From an uncultured Clostridia bacterium (GTDB lineage: Bacteria; Bacillota; Clostridia; Lachnospirales; Anaerotignaceae): DNA of 8,126 nucleotides. Position 1 is the stretch's first letter; each line of letters starts with the position of its first letter. The notes below the pieces were generated by a model. That model had not been told where the DNA came from and searched no databases. It worked only from the letters and a program-made list of their open reading frames with translations. This document shows positions 1 through 6,550 of this stretch, in pieces. A program made the position numbers and the translations under genes. The stretch spans positions 1 to 8,126 of the forward strand of contig CAMQRG010000087.1 of NCBI GenBank assembly GCA_947036475.1, in the 5' to 3' direction.

Positions 1-99
1 AGACAAAGTTCTTCCGATATTTAATAATTCCTTGGAAATAGTGGATATAGAGGTGTATAACACAATGTGAGGAAACTATTGAAAAATATAATCTTTCGT
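1..99. other. AT-rich left end with no recognisable gene
   Basis: I see no open reading frame with a ribosome binding site here. Bases 1-5 (AGACA) are complementary to 134-138 (TGTCT), the start of the 3' acceptor strand of the tRNA-like element to the right. They could be the truncated 5' acceptor of an interrupted tRNA, but five bases can match by chance. Bases 69-75 (GAGGAAA) can also pair with 134-140 with one mismatch and one wobble, at normal tRNA distance, yet the sequence between lacks a D arm with its GG pair. The stretch is either degraded tRNA sequence or unrelated flanking DNA. Confidence 0.3.
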
Positions 100-141
100 T
101 TGACAGGCAAGAGGTCGTGGGTTCGAGCCCCGCTGTCTTCA
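100..141 (+). tRNA. tRNA-like 3' half (T arm and acceptor strand); partial, degraded or attachment-site remnant
   Basis: A textbook T arm is visible: GTGGG (117-121), loop TTCGAGC (122-128), CCCGC (129-133). A seven-base acceptor strand TGTCTTC (134-140) and discriminator A141 follow. CCA is not encoded, and a run of seven T follows at 142-148. The five-base variable region AGGTC (112-116) and possible 3' anticodon stem GCAAG (107-111) are tRNA-like. The loop TTGACAG (100-106) would give anticodon GAC (Val), but G at position 38 is unusual and the 5' anticodon stem pairs poorly. No credible D arm exists upstream. An anticodon-loop-to-3'-end fragment is what integrases leave at a tRNA attachment site, so remnant, pseudo-tRNA and interrupted tRNA are all possible. 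Confidence 0.4.
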
Positions 142-214
142 TTTTTTTGTTGCCCGTTTTTAGAACATTCATGTGTGTATATTGTAATTTTTTTCCAATT
201 TCGCGATATTTGTC

Positions 215-269
215 AAAAAAAATGGACTTGAACCAAACTTCCCGCTGAACGAGTGGTTTGGACAAGTCC
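215..269 (-). terminator. Rho-independent terminator of the dctM operon
   Basis: On the minus strand a long hairpin is followed directly by a U-tract. The outer stem GGACTTG (263-269 complement) pairs with CAAGTCC (224-230 complement). After a small asymmetric bulge, six further pairs (CCAAAC with GTTTGG) close a large loop. The stem is followed by A and then eight T (complement of the A-run at 215-222). It begins 59 bases after the dctM stop codon. There is no T-run on the plus-strand side, so it works in one direction and insulates the operon from the convergent tRNA-like element. Confidence 0.92.
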
Positions 270-328
270 CGTAAAATTTATTTAATGATACGAAAAGTTC
301 TGGCAGTCATACTTTTGCCGCTCTGCTC

Positions 329-1606
329 TTACTTCACCAGATTGGGCAGGAAAAGCACAATTTCCGGAATGAAGGTAATCAGCAAAAGGCCAGTCAGGGC
401 CAGGCCGATGTAAATAAACAAATGTCTGTTTATAACATCTTTCACCGTCAGTCCATCTACGAGCTTCGCGCCGACAAAGAGGTTCACGCCCAGCGGCGGG
501 GTCACAATACCGATACTCAGGTTTACAATCATCATTACGCCGAAATGTACCAAATCAATTCCAAACGCCTGACAAATCGGTATAAAAATCGGTGCTACTA
601 TCAGAATCGCTGCATTCGTTTCCATAAACGTACCGATAAAAAGCAGGAGCAGATTGATTAACAAAAGCAGTACAATCCTGCTGTCTGTCATGCTGATAAT
701 CCAGTTGGACATTTTTACAGGGATAGAAGCCTGCGTCATGACAAATCCAAATGCTGCCGCGCCTGCAACGATAAACATTACCATGGCTGCCGAAACAACA
801 GAATCCTTCATTACTTTATACAGCTTTTTCAGGTTCAGTTCCCTGTATACAAAAAATCCCACCAGCAGGCCATACAGGCATGCAGCTGCCGCCGCTTCCG
901 TCGGCGTAAAAATACCGCCGTAAATACCGCCCAGAATAATCAGCGGCATCAGCAAAGACCAGATTGCTTCAATGAATGTACGCAACACTTCCTTAAATGA
1001 AAACCTGTAATTTGTTTTTACATGTTTCCTGCCGTAAACAAAAGACCATATCGACATCAATACTACCAGCAGGCAGCCAGGAATAATGCCGCCGGAAAAT
1101 ACATCTCCGGTAGACGCCCCTGTCGTTACGGAATATGTTACCATAGGGATACTGGGCGGAATAATTGTTCCAAGAAAGCCCGCAACAGAACACGTCGTGA
1201 CGGCAAAACGTTTGTCATACCCTGCCTCAATCATGGAAGGAACCAGAATAGAGCCAATCGCAATTACCGTTGCCGTTGCAGAGCCGGAAATCGCCCCCAT
1301 GAATGCCGAAGCAACAAATGCGACAATTGCCAGCCCGCCGGGCAGGCCGCCGACAATGGAATTTGCGAAATTCACCAGCCGTTTGGATACCCCGCCTTCC
1401 GCCATCAGCCCGCCGGCAATCATAAAAAATGGAAGTGCCATCAGGGAAAAAGAATCCATGGAAACGAACAGACGCTGGGGAATGACCGCCATTGCAGTTG
1501 TCGTGAAAAAATACAGCGGGATTGCCGATGCTGCAAGCAGCGCTACTGCGATTGGCACACCCAAAAACGCAAGAATGAAAAAAACAATAAACAATGCGGC
1601 TGCCAT
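329..1606 (-). CDS. dctM: TRAP transporter large permease, DctM family
   Basis: This is the large membrane subunit of a tripartite ATP-independent periplasmic (TRAP) transporter. It carries solute across the cytoplasmic membrane using an ion gradient, normally sodium. The 425-residue product is full length and hydrophobic throughout, with about a dozen membrane segments. Family signatures are present: GGLPGG (near 87-92), GSATAT (108-113), IIPPSIP (148-154), GGIFTPTEAAA (230-240) and VTPPLGVN (368-375). The two PP hairpin motifs are typical of the transport core. The ATG at 1606 shares one base with the dctQ stop (TGATG), implying translational coupling. A GTG three bases earlier (1609) is an alternative start; AGGAGG lies 7 bases before the GTG and 10 before the ATG. 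It is the last gene before the terminator. Confidence 0.95.
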   Translation of the reverse strand: MAAALFIVFFILAFLGVPIAVALLAASAIPLYFFTTTAMAVIPQRLFVSMDSFSLMALPFFMIAGGLMAEGGVSKRLVNFANSIVGGLPGGLAIVAFVASAFMGAISGSATATVIAIGSILVPSMIEAGYDKRFAVTTCSVAGFLGTIIPPSIPMVTYSVTTGASTGDVFSGGIIPGCLLVVLMSIWSFVYGRKHVKTNYRFSFKEVLRTFIEAIWSLLMPLIILGGIYGGIFTPTEAAAAACLYGLLVGFFVYRELNLKKLYKVMKDSVVSAAMVMFIVAGAAAFGFVMTQASIPVKMSNWIISMTDSRIVLLLLINLLLLFIGTFMETNAAILIVAPIFIPICQAFGIDLVHFGVMMIVNLSIGIVTPPLGVNLFVGAKLVDGLTVKDVINRHLFIYIGLALTGLLLITFIPEIVLFLPNLVK

Positions 1607-2103
1607 CACAGCATCACCTCCTCAAACCCTTCCTCATTTCCTTTGATTATCTTCACCAATACCTGTATGGAACGCAGCATGCTCAGGGCAAAGCCGATTG
1701 GCAGCGCCAGATAAATCATCCAGAAGGGAATACGGAGCAGCGGCGTTACATTGCCGGTTTTAACCGCCATATTCACAAATATTATGGATAATGCCAGCAC
1801 CATGGCAAAAATCAGCGTCAGCAGAATACCGCTGATAATTTCAAGCCCCCTCCGCATTTTCTGCGGTGCGAAGGAAACAAATATATCAATGCCAAGATGC
1901 GCTTTTTTCTCCGTTGCGATGCTGATTCCAATGCAGATACCCCAAACCATCAGATATCTGGAAGCCTCTTCCGACCAAATGATTGGATTGTTCAGGACAT
2001 ATCTGAAAAACACCGCAACCAATGTAATGATACTCATTGCGGAAAAGCAAAAAATTGCAGCAATTTCTTCCGCTTTCCTGATTATTGCATCCAGCTGTTT
2101 CAT
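1606..2103 (-). CDS. dctQ: TRAP transporter small permease, DctQ family
   Basis: This is the small membrane subunit that pairs with DctM and helps dock the binding protein. The 165-residue product has four predicted membrane segments (about 12-32, 50-64, 88-110 and 124-146). It carries the DctQ signatures WSEEASRYLMVW (43-54), HLGIDIF (69-75) and PLLRIPFWMIYLALPIG (121-137). The ATG at 2103 is chosen because AAAGGAG lies a few bases upstream and the product then has normal family length. In-frame codons reach back to 2250, but the extension (with an ATG at 2130) has no ribosome binding site and would run through the intergenic hairpin. A 136-bp spacer separates it from dctP, unlike the tight packing elsewhere in the operon. 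Confidence 0.93.
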   Translation of the reverse strand: MKQLDAIIRKAEEIAAIFCFSAMSIITLVAVFFRYVLNNPIIWSEEASRYLMVWGICIGISIATEKKAHLGIDIFVSFAPQKMRRGLEIISGILLTLIFAMVLALSIIFVNMAVKTGNVTPLLRIPFWMIYLALPIGFALSMLRSIQVLVKIIKGNEEGFEEVML

Positions 2104-2165
2104 ATGCTCTCCTTTCCTGTCAGACGACATAAAATGATTTCTTATTTTTTTTAACTGCCCTTGTA

Positions 2166-2202
2166 GGGAGGTGCCCCTCCTTCGTATACCGGCGGGAGGG
2201 GC
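2166..2202 (-). promoter_or_regulatory. GC-rich hairpin in the dctP-dctQ spacer (processing, stability or attenuation element)
   Basis: GCCCCTCC (2173-2180) pairs perfectly over eight bases with GGAGGGGC (2195-2202) across a 14-base loop. The central arm can instead pair with GGAGG at 2167-2171 across a four-base loop, so two exclusive folds exist. No U-tract follows on either strand, so it is not a normal terminator. In TRAP operons a hairpin between the binding-protein and permease genes is a plausible way to give more DctP than DctQM, by partial termination or by 3'-end protection. That role is inferred. It could also be one copy of a dispersed REP-like palindromic repeat. Confidence 0.5.
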
Positions 2203-2239
2203 GATGAAAAAATAGTTGGCAACATTCAAACGCAGCTGT

Positions 2240-3268
2240 TTAATAGTCATTCAAAATGCTCTGAATTGTATCCTCGCCAATCTGCGCAGCGTACTGGTCG
2301 TAAACAGTATCCCAGCATGCTTCTTTGAATGCTTCCTTGTCAATATCTGTTACTGTAAAACCATCGTCTTTCAGAGCCTGGATATATTCATCCGTCTGCT
2401 GCTGGTTTACTTCCCTCTGATAATCAGTTGCTTCCTCGGCAGCTTCTACCAAAGCTGTTTGAATATCTGCCGGAAGACTGTCAAAACGGCTCTTACTCAT
2501 CATCAGGATTACTGTTACATAAAATTCGCTGCTTGTCGAAATATAGGGCGCAACCTCCTGAATATTCGCTGTATACATAGACGGAATGGATACACTGACA
2601 CCATCTACCGTACCATTCTGAATCGCCGTATAAACCTCGCTCCAGCCCATTGTAATCGCGCTTACGCCAAGCGCGCTGTATGCAGAAATATGAATCGGGT
2701 TGTTATTTGCCCTGATTTTCAGTCCGGCCATATCTTCCGGCTTTTCAATCGGGCGCTTATTGTTCCAAGTGCAGAAAAAACCATTTTCCCAGTTTGCCAG
2801 GCCCTTGATGCCTACAACATCAAGGCTGGCAAGTGCCGCCTGCCCAATCTCTCCGTCCAGAACAGCATGCGCATGCGCAGAATCCCTAAACAGGAACGGC
2901 AGGTCAAACGCGGTATAGGAATCTGTAAAAGAAGCCAGATTGCCGGAATTGCAAAGCGCCATGTCAATCGTACCCATCGTCAGACCTTCAATCAAATCCG
3001 CCTCATTTCCCAGCTGCCCTGCAGGGAAAATCTCAACTTTCACTTTACCGTCCGTCTTTTCGTCCAGCAGTTCCGCAAATTTCTGAAGTCCCAAATGGTA
3101 GGAATGATCCGCTGTTACAACGTGCCCCACCTGGAACGTATAGCTCCCGTCCCCATCTGCTTCGGCAGTCTGTGTTTCCCCGCCGCGGCAGCCGGTAAAA
3201 AGAGCCGCGCCCATTGTCAGCGTAAGTAATGCCGCCGTAAATCTCCTGAATTTCTTCATAGTATTCAT
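2240..3268 (-). CDS. dctP: TRAP transporter solute-binding lipoprotein, DctP family
   Basis: This extracytoplasmic binding protein captures the substrate and hands it to DctQM. Counting from the chosen start, the 342-residue product has a KKFRR basic N-terminus, a hydrophobic stretch and a lipobox-like LFTGC with Cys27 as the likely lipidated residue, so it is probably membrane-anchored as in Gram-positives. Family signatures follow: WENGFFCTWNNKRPI (160-174), GLKIRANNN (182-190, with R186 at the usual carboxylate-clamping arginine) and MGWSEVYTAIQNGTVDG (207-223). The segment after VDG reads VSVSIPSM instead of the common QENP-like sequence, so ligand type cannot be assigned. The ATG at 3268 follows AAAGAGGAG closely; ATG 3259 is an alternative, and the ATG at 3286 has no ribosome binding site. 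The arginine suggests an anionic ligand such as a carboxylate or sulfonate. Confidence 0.94.
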   Translation of the reverse strand: MNTMKKFRRFTAALLTLTMGAALFTGCRGGETQTAEADGDGSYTFQVGHVVTADHSYHLGLQKFAELLDEKTDGKVKVEIFPAGQLGNEADLIEGLTMGTIDMALCNSGNLASFTDSYTAFDLPFLFRDSAHAHAVLDGEIGQAALASLDVVGIKGLANWENGFFCTWNNKRPIEKPEDMAGLKIRANNNPIHISAYSALGVSAITMGWSEVYTAIQNGTVDGVSVSIPSMYTANIQEVAPYISTSSEFYVTVILMMSKSRFDSLPADIQTALVEAAEEATDYQREVNQQQTDEYIQALKDDGFTVTDIDKEAFKEACWDTVYDQYAAQIGEDTIQSILNDY

Positions 3269-3307
3269 CCACTCCTCTTTGACCATAGTTTGATTATTTT
3301 TCCGGAG

Positions 3308-3811
3308 TCAGTTGTCATATTCGCCTTTCAGCACTGCACAGCCCAGAATATGCCCTTCCATTGCCCGATACAGGGCATTCAGCCAAAATCCTTCCTCCAG
3401 TTCCAGCATACAATCCAGCGCAAATACATACAGTTCGTATGTATGCGGACAGTCAGGGGCTCCCATTCCGCCATAGCAGCAGCATTCCTGTTCCGGCAGA
3501 GAGCCTCCCTGTATGCTCGTCCAGCTGTTCAGCCCCTGAACAAAGTCTTTATCCGTTTGGCTTGCATTCTCCTTTACCTCTGTTTTTGTAATATTGCAGG
3601 CTGTCCAGTGAATCCAGGAAAATCCTTTCGTCACAGGAACCGCGTCCTTATCCTCCAAAACAATGGCAAAGGATTTTGTGCCTTGCGGTGCATTCAGAAT
3701 GGTAAACGGGAGGGAGCATGTCGCAATTCCCGCTTTATTTTTCTGCGCCCCTCTTTTTCCGTATTTGTCAAGGATTTTTCCGTTCTGTATGCCATCGCTG
3801 ACTATTTTCAT
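3308..3811 (-). CDS. PEBP / YbhB-YbcL (Raf kinase inhibitor-like) family protein
   Basis: The 167-residue product matches the bacterial phosphatidylethanolamine-binding-protein fold in length and motifs. These are AIVLEDKDA (49-57, the DPDA-type motif), IHW (67-69), GGMGAPDCPHTYELYVFALD (114-133, the GPxPPxxxHxY-type signature) and MEGHIL (151-156). These regions form the small anion- or ligand-binding pocket in the family. No signal peptide is seen, so it is probably cytoplasmic. It is cysteine-rich, including a CCC run at 110-112. The biochemical role of bacterial members is largely unknown. It lies 31 bp after the alcohol dehydrogenase and 39 bp before dctP, so it is probably cotranscribed. 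Start is uncertain: ATG 3811 has GGAG 11 bases upstream, while GTG 3817 has better spacing and adds two residues. ATG 3859 would overlap the upstream gene. Confidence 0.85.
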   Translation of the reverse strand: MKIVSDGIQNGKILDKYGKRGAQKNKAGIATCSLPFTILNAPQGTKSFAIVLEDKDAVPVTKGFSWIHWTACNITKTEVKENASQTDKDFVQGLNSWTSIQGGSLPEQECCCYGGMGAPDCPHTYELYVFALDCMLELEEGFWLNALYRAMEGHILGCAVLKGEYDN

Positions 3812-3842
3812 AGGCACGCCTTCTCCTTTCCTCAAAGCTGAA

Positions 3843-5009
3843 TCACAGCGCTTTTGCAAACATCTCTTTTATTTCCTCCGATGTCAGGCGGTATGTAGAA
3901 TGATTCATAACCCTCGTCTGCGTGTTGGTTTCTGCAACCAGGTCATCTAAATCTGCCTCTGTCGCGCCGAATGAACGCAGGGGCCGCAGACAGCCAACAT
4001 CTTTTACCAATGCTGTAATTGCCCCGGAAACCTTATCCAGCGCTTCCCTGTCCGAAAGACCTGCCAAATCCAGCCCCATCGCTTCGCCGATTCTGCGTAC
4101 TTTTTCCAGTTCTGCCAACCCAACGACAGGGAATGTATACGGCAGCATTACAGCATTTGCCAGTCCATGCCCAACATGGAATTTCGCCCCTAATGCAAAC
4201 GCCAGTCCATGGTTTGCTGCCGCGCCGTCTGTCAGATTCATTACAAAGCCGCCAATCGTGCTGGCATAACTCATCCAGTAGCGTGCCTCCTTATTATTCC
4301 CATCTGCAACCGCCTTACGCAGATATTGAGAGATTATTCGGATGCCTTCCAAACATATCGCATTAGAAAAAGGAGATGCATTCGTAGAAATATAGCTTTC
4401 CAAATGGTGGCAGAACGCGTCCAGACCTGTGGCCGCCGTAACGCCCTTTGGTACGCTTGCTGTCAGCAGGGGGTCAACCAGCGCGATATTCGCGGAAATA
4501 TTCTGGTCTACAACACCGGCTTTGGAACCATTTACCAGCATGATAGAGAATACCGAAACTTCCGAGCCGGTTCCCGCTGTCGTAGGCATAAGAACCAGCG
4601 GCGCACAGCGTTTCGGGACTTTATCAATCCCCGCAAACTGCTCATAGCTTCCTTCATTTGTCACCAGCATCGCAACAGCTTTCGCCACATCAATGGAGCT
4701 GCCGCCGCCAAGCCCGACTACGCCGTCACATCTGCTGTTTTTATAAATCTCCAGTGCGGCATATACATTTTCAACGGGCGGCTCCGGAAGCACATCTTTG
4801 AATACTTCAAATGCAATGCCGTATTTTTCTTCTGCCGCTTTCATAACCTCAGCCGCAACGCCAAGTTCGTAAATTACTGTATCCGTCACCATCAACGCTT
4901 TTGTTACGCCTAATTTCTGTAAGTGAAATCCAAGCTCTGCCGCCGCGCCATTTTCCAGAATCAACGCCGTTGGGCTTTTGAATACAATCTTTGCCGTTTT
5001 GTCCATCAT
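3843..5009 (-). CDS. Iron-containing (group III) NAD(P)-dependent alcohol dehydrogenase
   Basis: It probably interconverts an aldehyde or semialdehyde and the matching alcohol or hydroxy acid, as 4-hydroxybutyrate dehydrogenase or 1,3-propanediol dehydrogenase do. The 388-residue product has the N-terminal nucleotide fold with GLGGGSSID (99-107) and PTTAGTGSE (142-150), then the all-helical metal domain. By alignment from memory with E. coli FucO, the metal ligands are Asp197, His201, His267 and His281, and all are present. FucO His267, four residues after the third ligand, is Phe271 here. The start at 5009 follows AAAGGAGG with four-base spacing; ATG 5006 is equally plausible. An in-frame ATG at 5045 overlaps the CoA-transferase stop (ATGA), but its ribosome binding site is poorly spaced. 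Position after an acylating aldehyde dehydrogenase suggests it handles that enzyme's aldehyde. The exact substrate is not readable. Confidence 0.93.
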   Translation of the reverse strand: MMDKTAKIVFKSPTALILENGAAAELGFHLQKLGVTKALMVTDTVIYELGVAAEVMKAAEEKYGIAFEVFKDVLPEPPVENVYAALEIYKNSRCDGVVGLGGGSSIDVAKAVAMLVTNEGSYEQFAGIDKVPKRCAPLVLMPTTAGTGSEVSVFSIMLVNGSKAGVVDQNISANIALVDPLLTASVPKGVTAATGLDAFCHHLESYISTNASPFSNAICLEGIRIISQYLRKAVADGNNKEARYWMSYASTIGGFVMNLTDGAAANHGLAFALGAKFHVGHGLANAVMLPYTFPVVGLAELEKVRRIGEAMGLDLAGLSDREALDKVSGAITALVKDVGCLRPLRSFGATEADLDDLVAETNTQTRVMNHSTYRLTSEEIKEMFAKAL

Positions 5010-5013
5010 TTTA

Positions 5014-5021
5014 CCTCCTTT
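5014..5021 (-). promoter_or_regulatory. Strong ribosome binding site deciding the alcohol dehydrogenase start
   Basis: AAAGGAGG on the minus strand ends four bases before ATG 5009 and seven before ATG 5006. It lies inside the reading frame opened by ATG 5045, which argues that the 12 extra N-terminal residues are not normally made. Both starts could be used: re-initiation at the ATGA overlap and initiation here. Confidence 0.75.
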
Positions 5022-5041
5022 TGCCATATGTTCCTTTTCTG

Positions 5042-6526
5042 TCATTCCTCGTCCAGCATTGTCCCTGTCTGTTTCAGGCGGATATGCCAGGAAAATGCTT
5101 CCGCCAGCAGCTGCGGATGATGTCCGCCCGCTTCTTTTTTGGCCCTCTCAAAATATGCGTTCAGTTTTTCCCTGTAATGTATACCCGCGCAGTTTTCGAT
5201 GATGCAGGCCGCACGCTGCCTGTCGTCCTTTCCCCGAAGGTCGGCAATGCCGTTTTCCGTTATCACCACATCAATGTCATGTTCGCTGATATCCTGATGG
5301 GATACCATTGGAACAATTGTGGAAATTGCGCCCCCTTTATTTTCCGATGGCATGAGCAATATAGAAAGTGCGGCATTCTCAGCGAAATTCGCACCACCGC
5401 CCAAACCATTTACAACCTGAGTCCCTGCTATATGGCTGCTGTTCACGTTTCCATACATATCCATTTCAATGCCGCTCGTCAACGCAATAATGCCCATCCG
5501 TCCAATCGTTTCCGCGCAGTTTGTGATATCTGTATTCCGAAGGATAATCTTTTCCCGAAACAGCGCCGGATTTTCCTCCATAAGCCGAACCGCCTTCGGC
5601 GTCATTTGGATAGAACCCGCAGAAACCGCCCGAACCTTCCCTGTTTCGATGAGTTCCAGAACTGCGTCTGTGATTCCTCCGCAGAAAAATGTCAGGTCTG
5701 TAAAATCTGATTTTGCAAGCCCTCTTGCAATTTCCGCCGCAAGGCCGCCAAAGCCTGTCTGCAAAGGCGGCAGTTTCCCGTCCGGCGCACATTCCGCCTC
5801 TGCCCGAAGGAAGTTGATAAGGTTTTCCGCAATCTTCCGGTTTTCCGGTTTTCCCTCTCCCGCCGAAGCCGCTTCATCAAGTTCGCCGCTTTCTACAACC
5901 GCGTAAATTTTTTCAATATCCACTGTCATATAAGGTTTTCCAATACGTTCCGCCGCATCTGTCAATGGTATCGGCTGCCCCTTTTCCGGTATGTAAATAT
6001 CATGCATTCCATCTAAAGCCGCAGGCTGTGCCGTATTGATTTCCACAATGATTTTTTCCGCCTGATTCACGAAATGCGGCACCATTCCTACGGAAGAAGT
6101 CGGCACAATACCGCCTTCTTCCGTAATATACAACGCTTCTACTACCGCAACATCAATTTTTCCAAAAACACCGCCGGTAACCCAGCCCGGCATTTTATTC
6201 ATCTGCTGCTCTACATACTGCACGCTGCCACTGTTAGCCTGTTTCGCAATCGTTTTGCTTTCAATCATAGGCGCGCGCCAGGAAATAATTTCTGCCCCGC
6301 CCAGGACAGTATCCAAAGGACCCACATTCGCCCCCGTAAGCATGCGGATTGTAAAATCCGGCTGCCCCGCTTTCCTCTTAACCAGTTCATGGGCGATACT
6401 TTTCGGATAACCCGAAGAAGTATATCCCCCAAATGCTACCAGCATATCTTTCTCAATCAATGCCGCCGCCTGTTCCGCAGGCATTTTTTTCTTTTGTAAT
6501 GCCGCGCATGCAATTCTTTCTTTCAT
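5042..6526 (-). CDS. Cat1-like acyl-CoA:carboxylate CoA-transferase / acetyl-CoA hydrolase family protein
   Basis: Family members move CoA between an acyl-CoA and a free acid, for example succinyl-CoA:acetate transferase (C. kluyveri Cat1, AarC). The 494-residue product covers both family domains: N-terminal GGYTSSGYPK (33-42) and VEINTAQPAALDGM (161-174), then FREKIILR (323-330), MDMYGNVNSSHIAG (355-368), NGLGGGANFAENA (373-385), IVPMVSH (404-410) and VVITENGIADLRG (420-432). It aligns along its length with Cat1 as I recall that sequence. However, the catalytic segment, YTEVIQD in Cat1, reads FCGGITD (281-287), putting Gly283 where the glutamate that carries CoA should be. The GxGxxANAV loop is also changed to GFGGLAAEIA (258-267). 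The start at 6526 has AGGTG six bases upstream; GTG 6535 lies within that site. It begins 24 bp after the aldehyde dehydrogenase gene. The fold is certain; classical transferase activity is not. Confidence 0.9.
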   Translation of the reverse strand: MKERIACAALQKKKMPAEQAAALIEKDMLVAFGGYTSSGYPKSIAHELVKRKAGQPDFTIRMLTGANVGPLDTVLGGAEIISWRAPMIESKTIAKQANSGSVQYVEQQMNKMPGWVTGGVFGKIDVAVVEALYITEEGGIVPTSSVGMVPHFVNQAEKIIVEINTAQPAALDGMHDIYIPEKGQPIPLTDAAERIGKPYMTVDIEKIYAVVESGELDEAASAGEGKPENRKIAENLINFLRAEAECAPDGKLPPLQTGFGGLAAEIARGLAKSDFTDLTFFCGGITDAVLELIETGKVRAVSAGSIQMTPKAVRLMEENPALFREKIILRNTDITNCAETIGRMGIIALTSGIEMDMYGNVNSSHIAGTQVVNGLGGGANFAENAALSILLMPSENKGGAISTIVPMVSHQDISEHDIDVVITENGIADLRGKDDRQRAACIIENCAGIHYREKLNAYFERAKKEAGGHHPQLLAEAFSWHIRLKQTGTMLDEE

Positions 6527-6550
6527 AAAAATCACCTGCTTGCCCGATTT

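Noticed and set aside
100..105. TTGACA on the plus strand as a -35 box
   Set aside because: It lies within the anticodon-loop part of the tRNA-like sequence, and no plus-strand gene follows.
142..148. Run of seven T after the tRNA-like element as an intrinsic terminator
   Set aside because: No stem immediately precedes it other than the T arm, which is separated by the acceptor strand. At most it is a weak tRNA-type stop.
142..214. Possible gene or repeat between the tRNA-like element and the terminator
   Set aside because: It is an AT-rich stretch with no open frame, repeat or structure that I can support.
1022..1714. Plus-strand open frames of up to 230 codons opposite dctM
   Set aside because: They are shadows of the dctM coding strand. 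The composition is low-hydrophobic and Arg/Asn/Cys-rich, and there is no start signal.
2104..2250. N-terminal extension of DctQ by 49 residues
   Set aside because: It would encode the intergenic hairpin and overlap the end of dctP. The AAAGGAG site just before ATG 2103 and normal DctQ length favour the shorter form.
2216..3229. A 337-codon plus-strand open frame opposite dctP
   Set aside because: It is antisense to a clear DctP gene, has no ribosome binding site, is rich in Cys, Arg and His in the manner of shadow frames, and shows no recognisable family.
4991..5710. A 239-codon plus-strand frame opposite the CoA-transferase and alcohol dehydrogenase genes
   Set aside because: It spans the junction of two convincing minus-strand genes, has no ribosome binding site and no motif.
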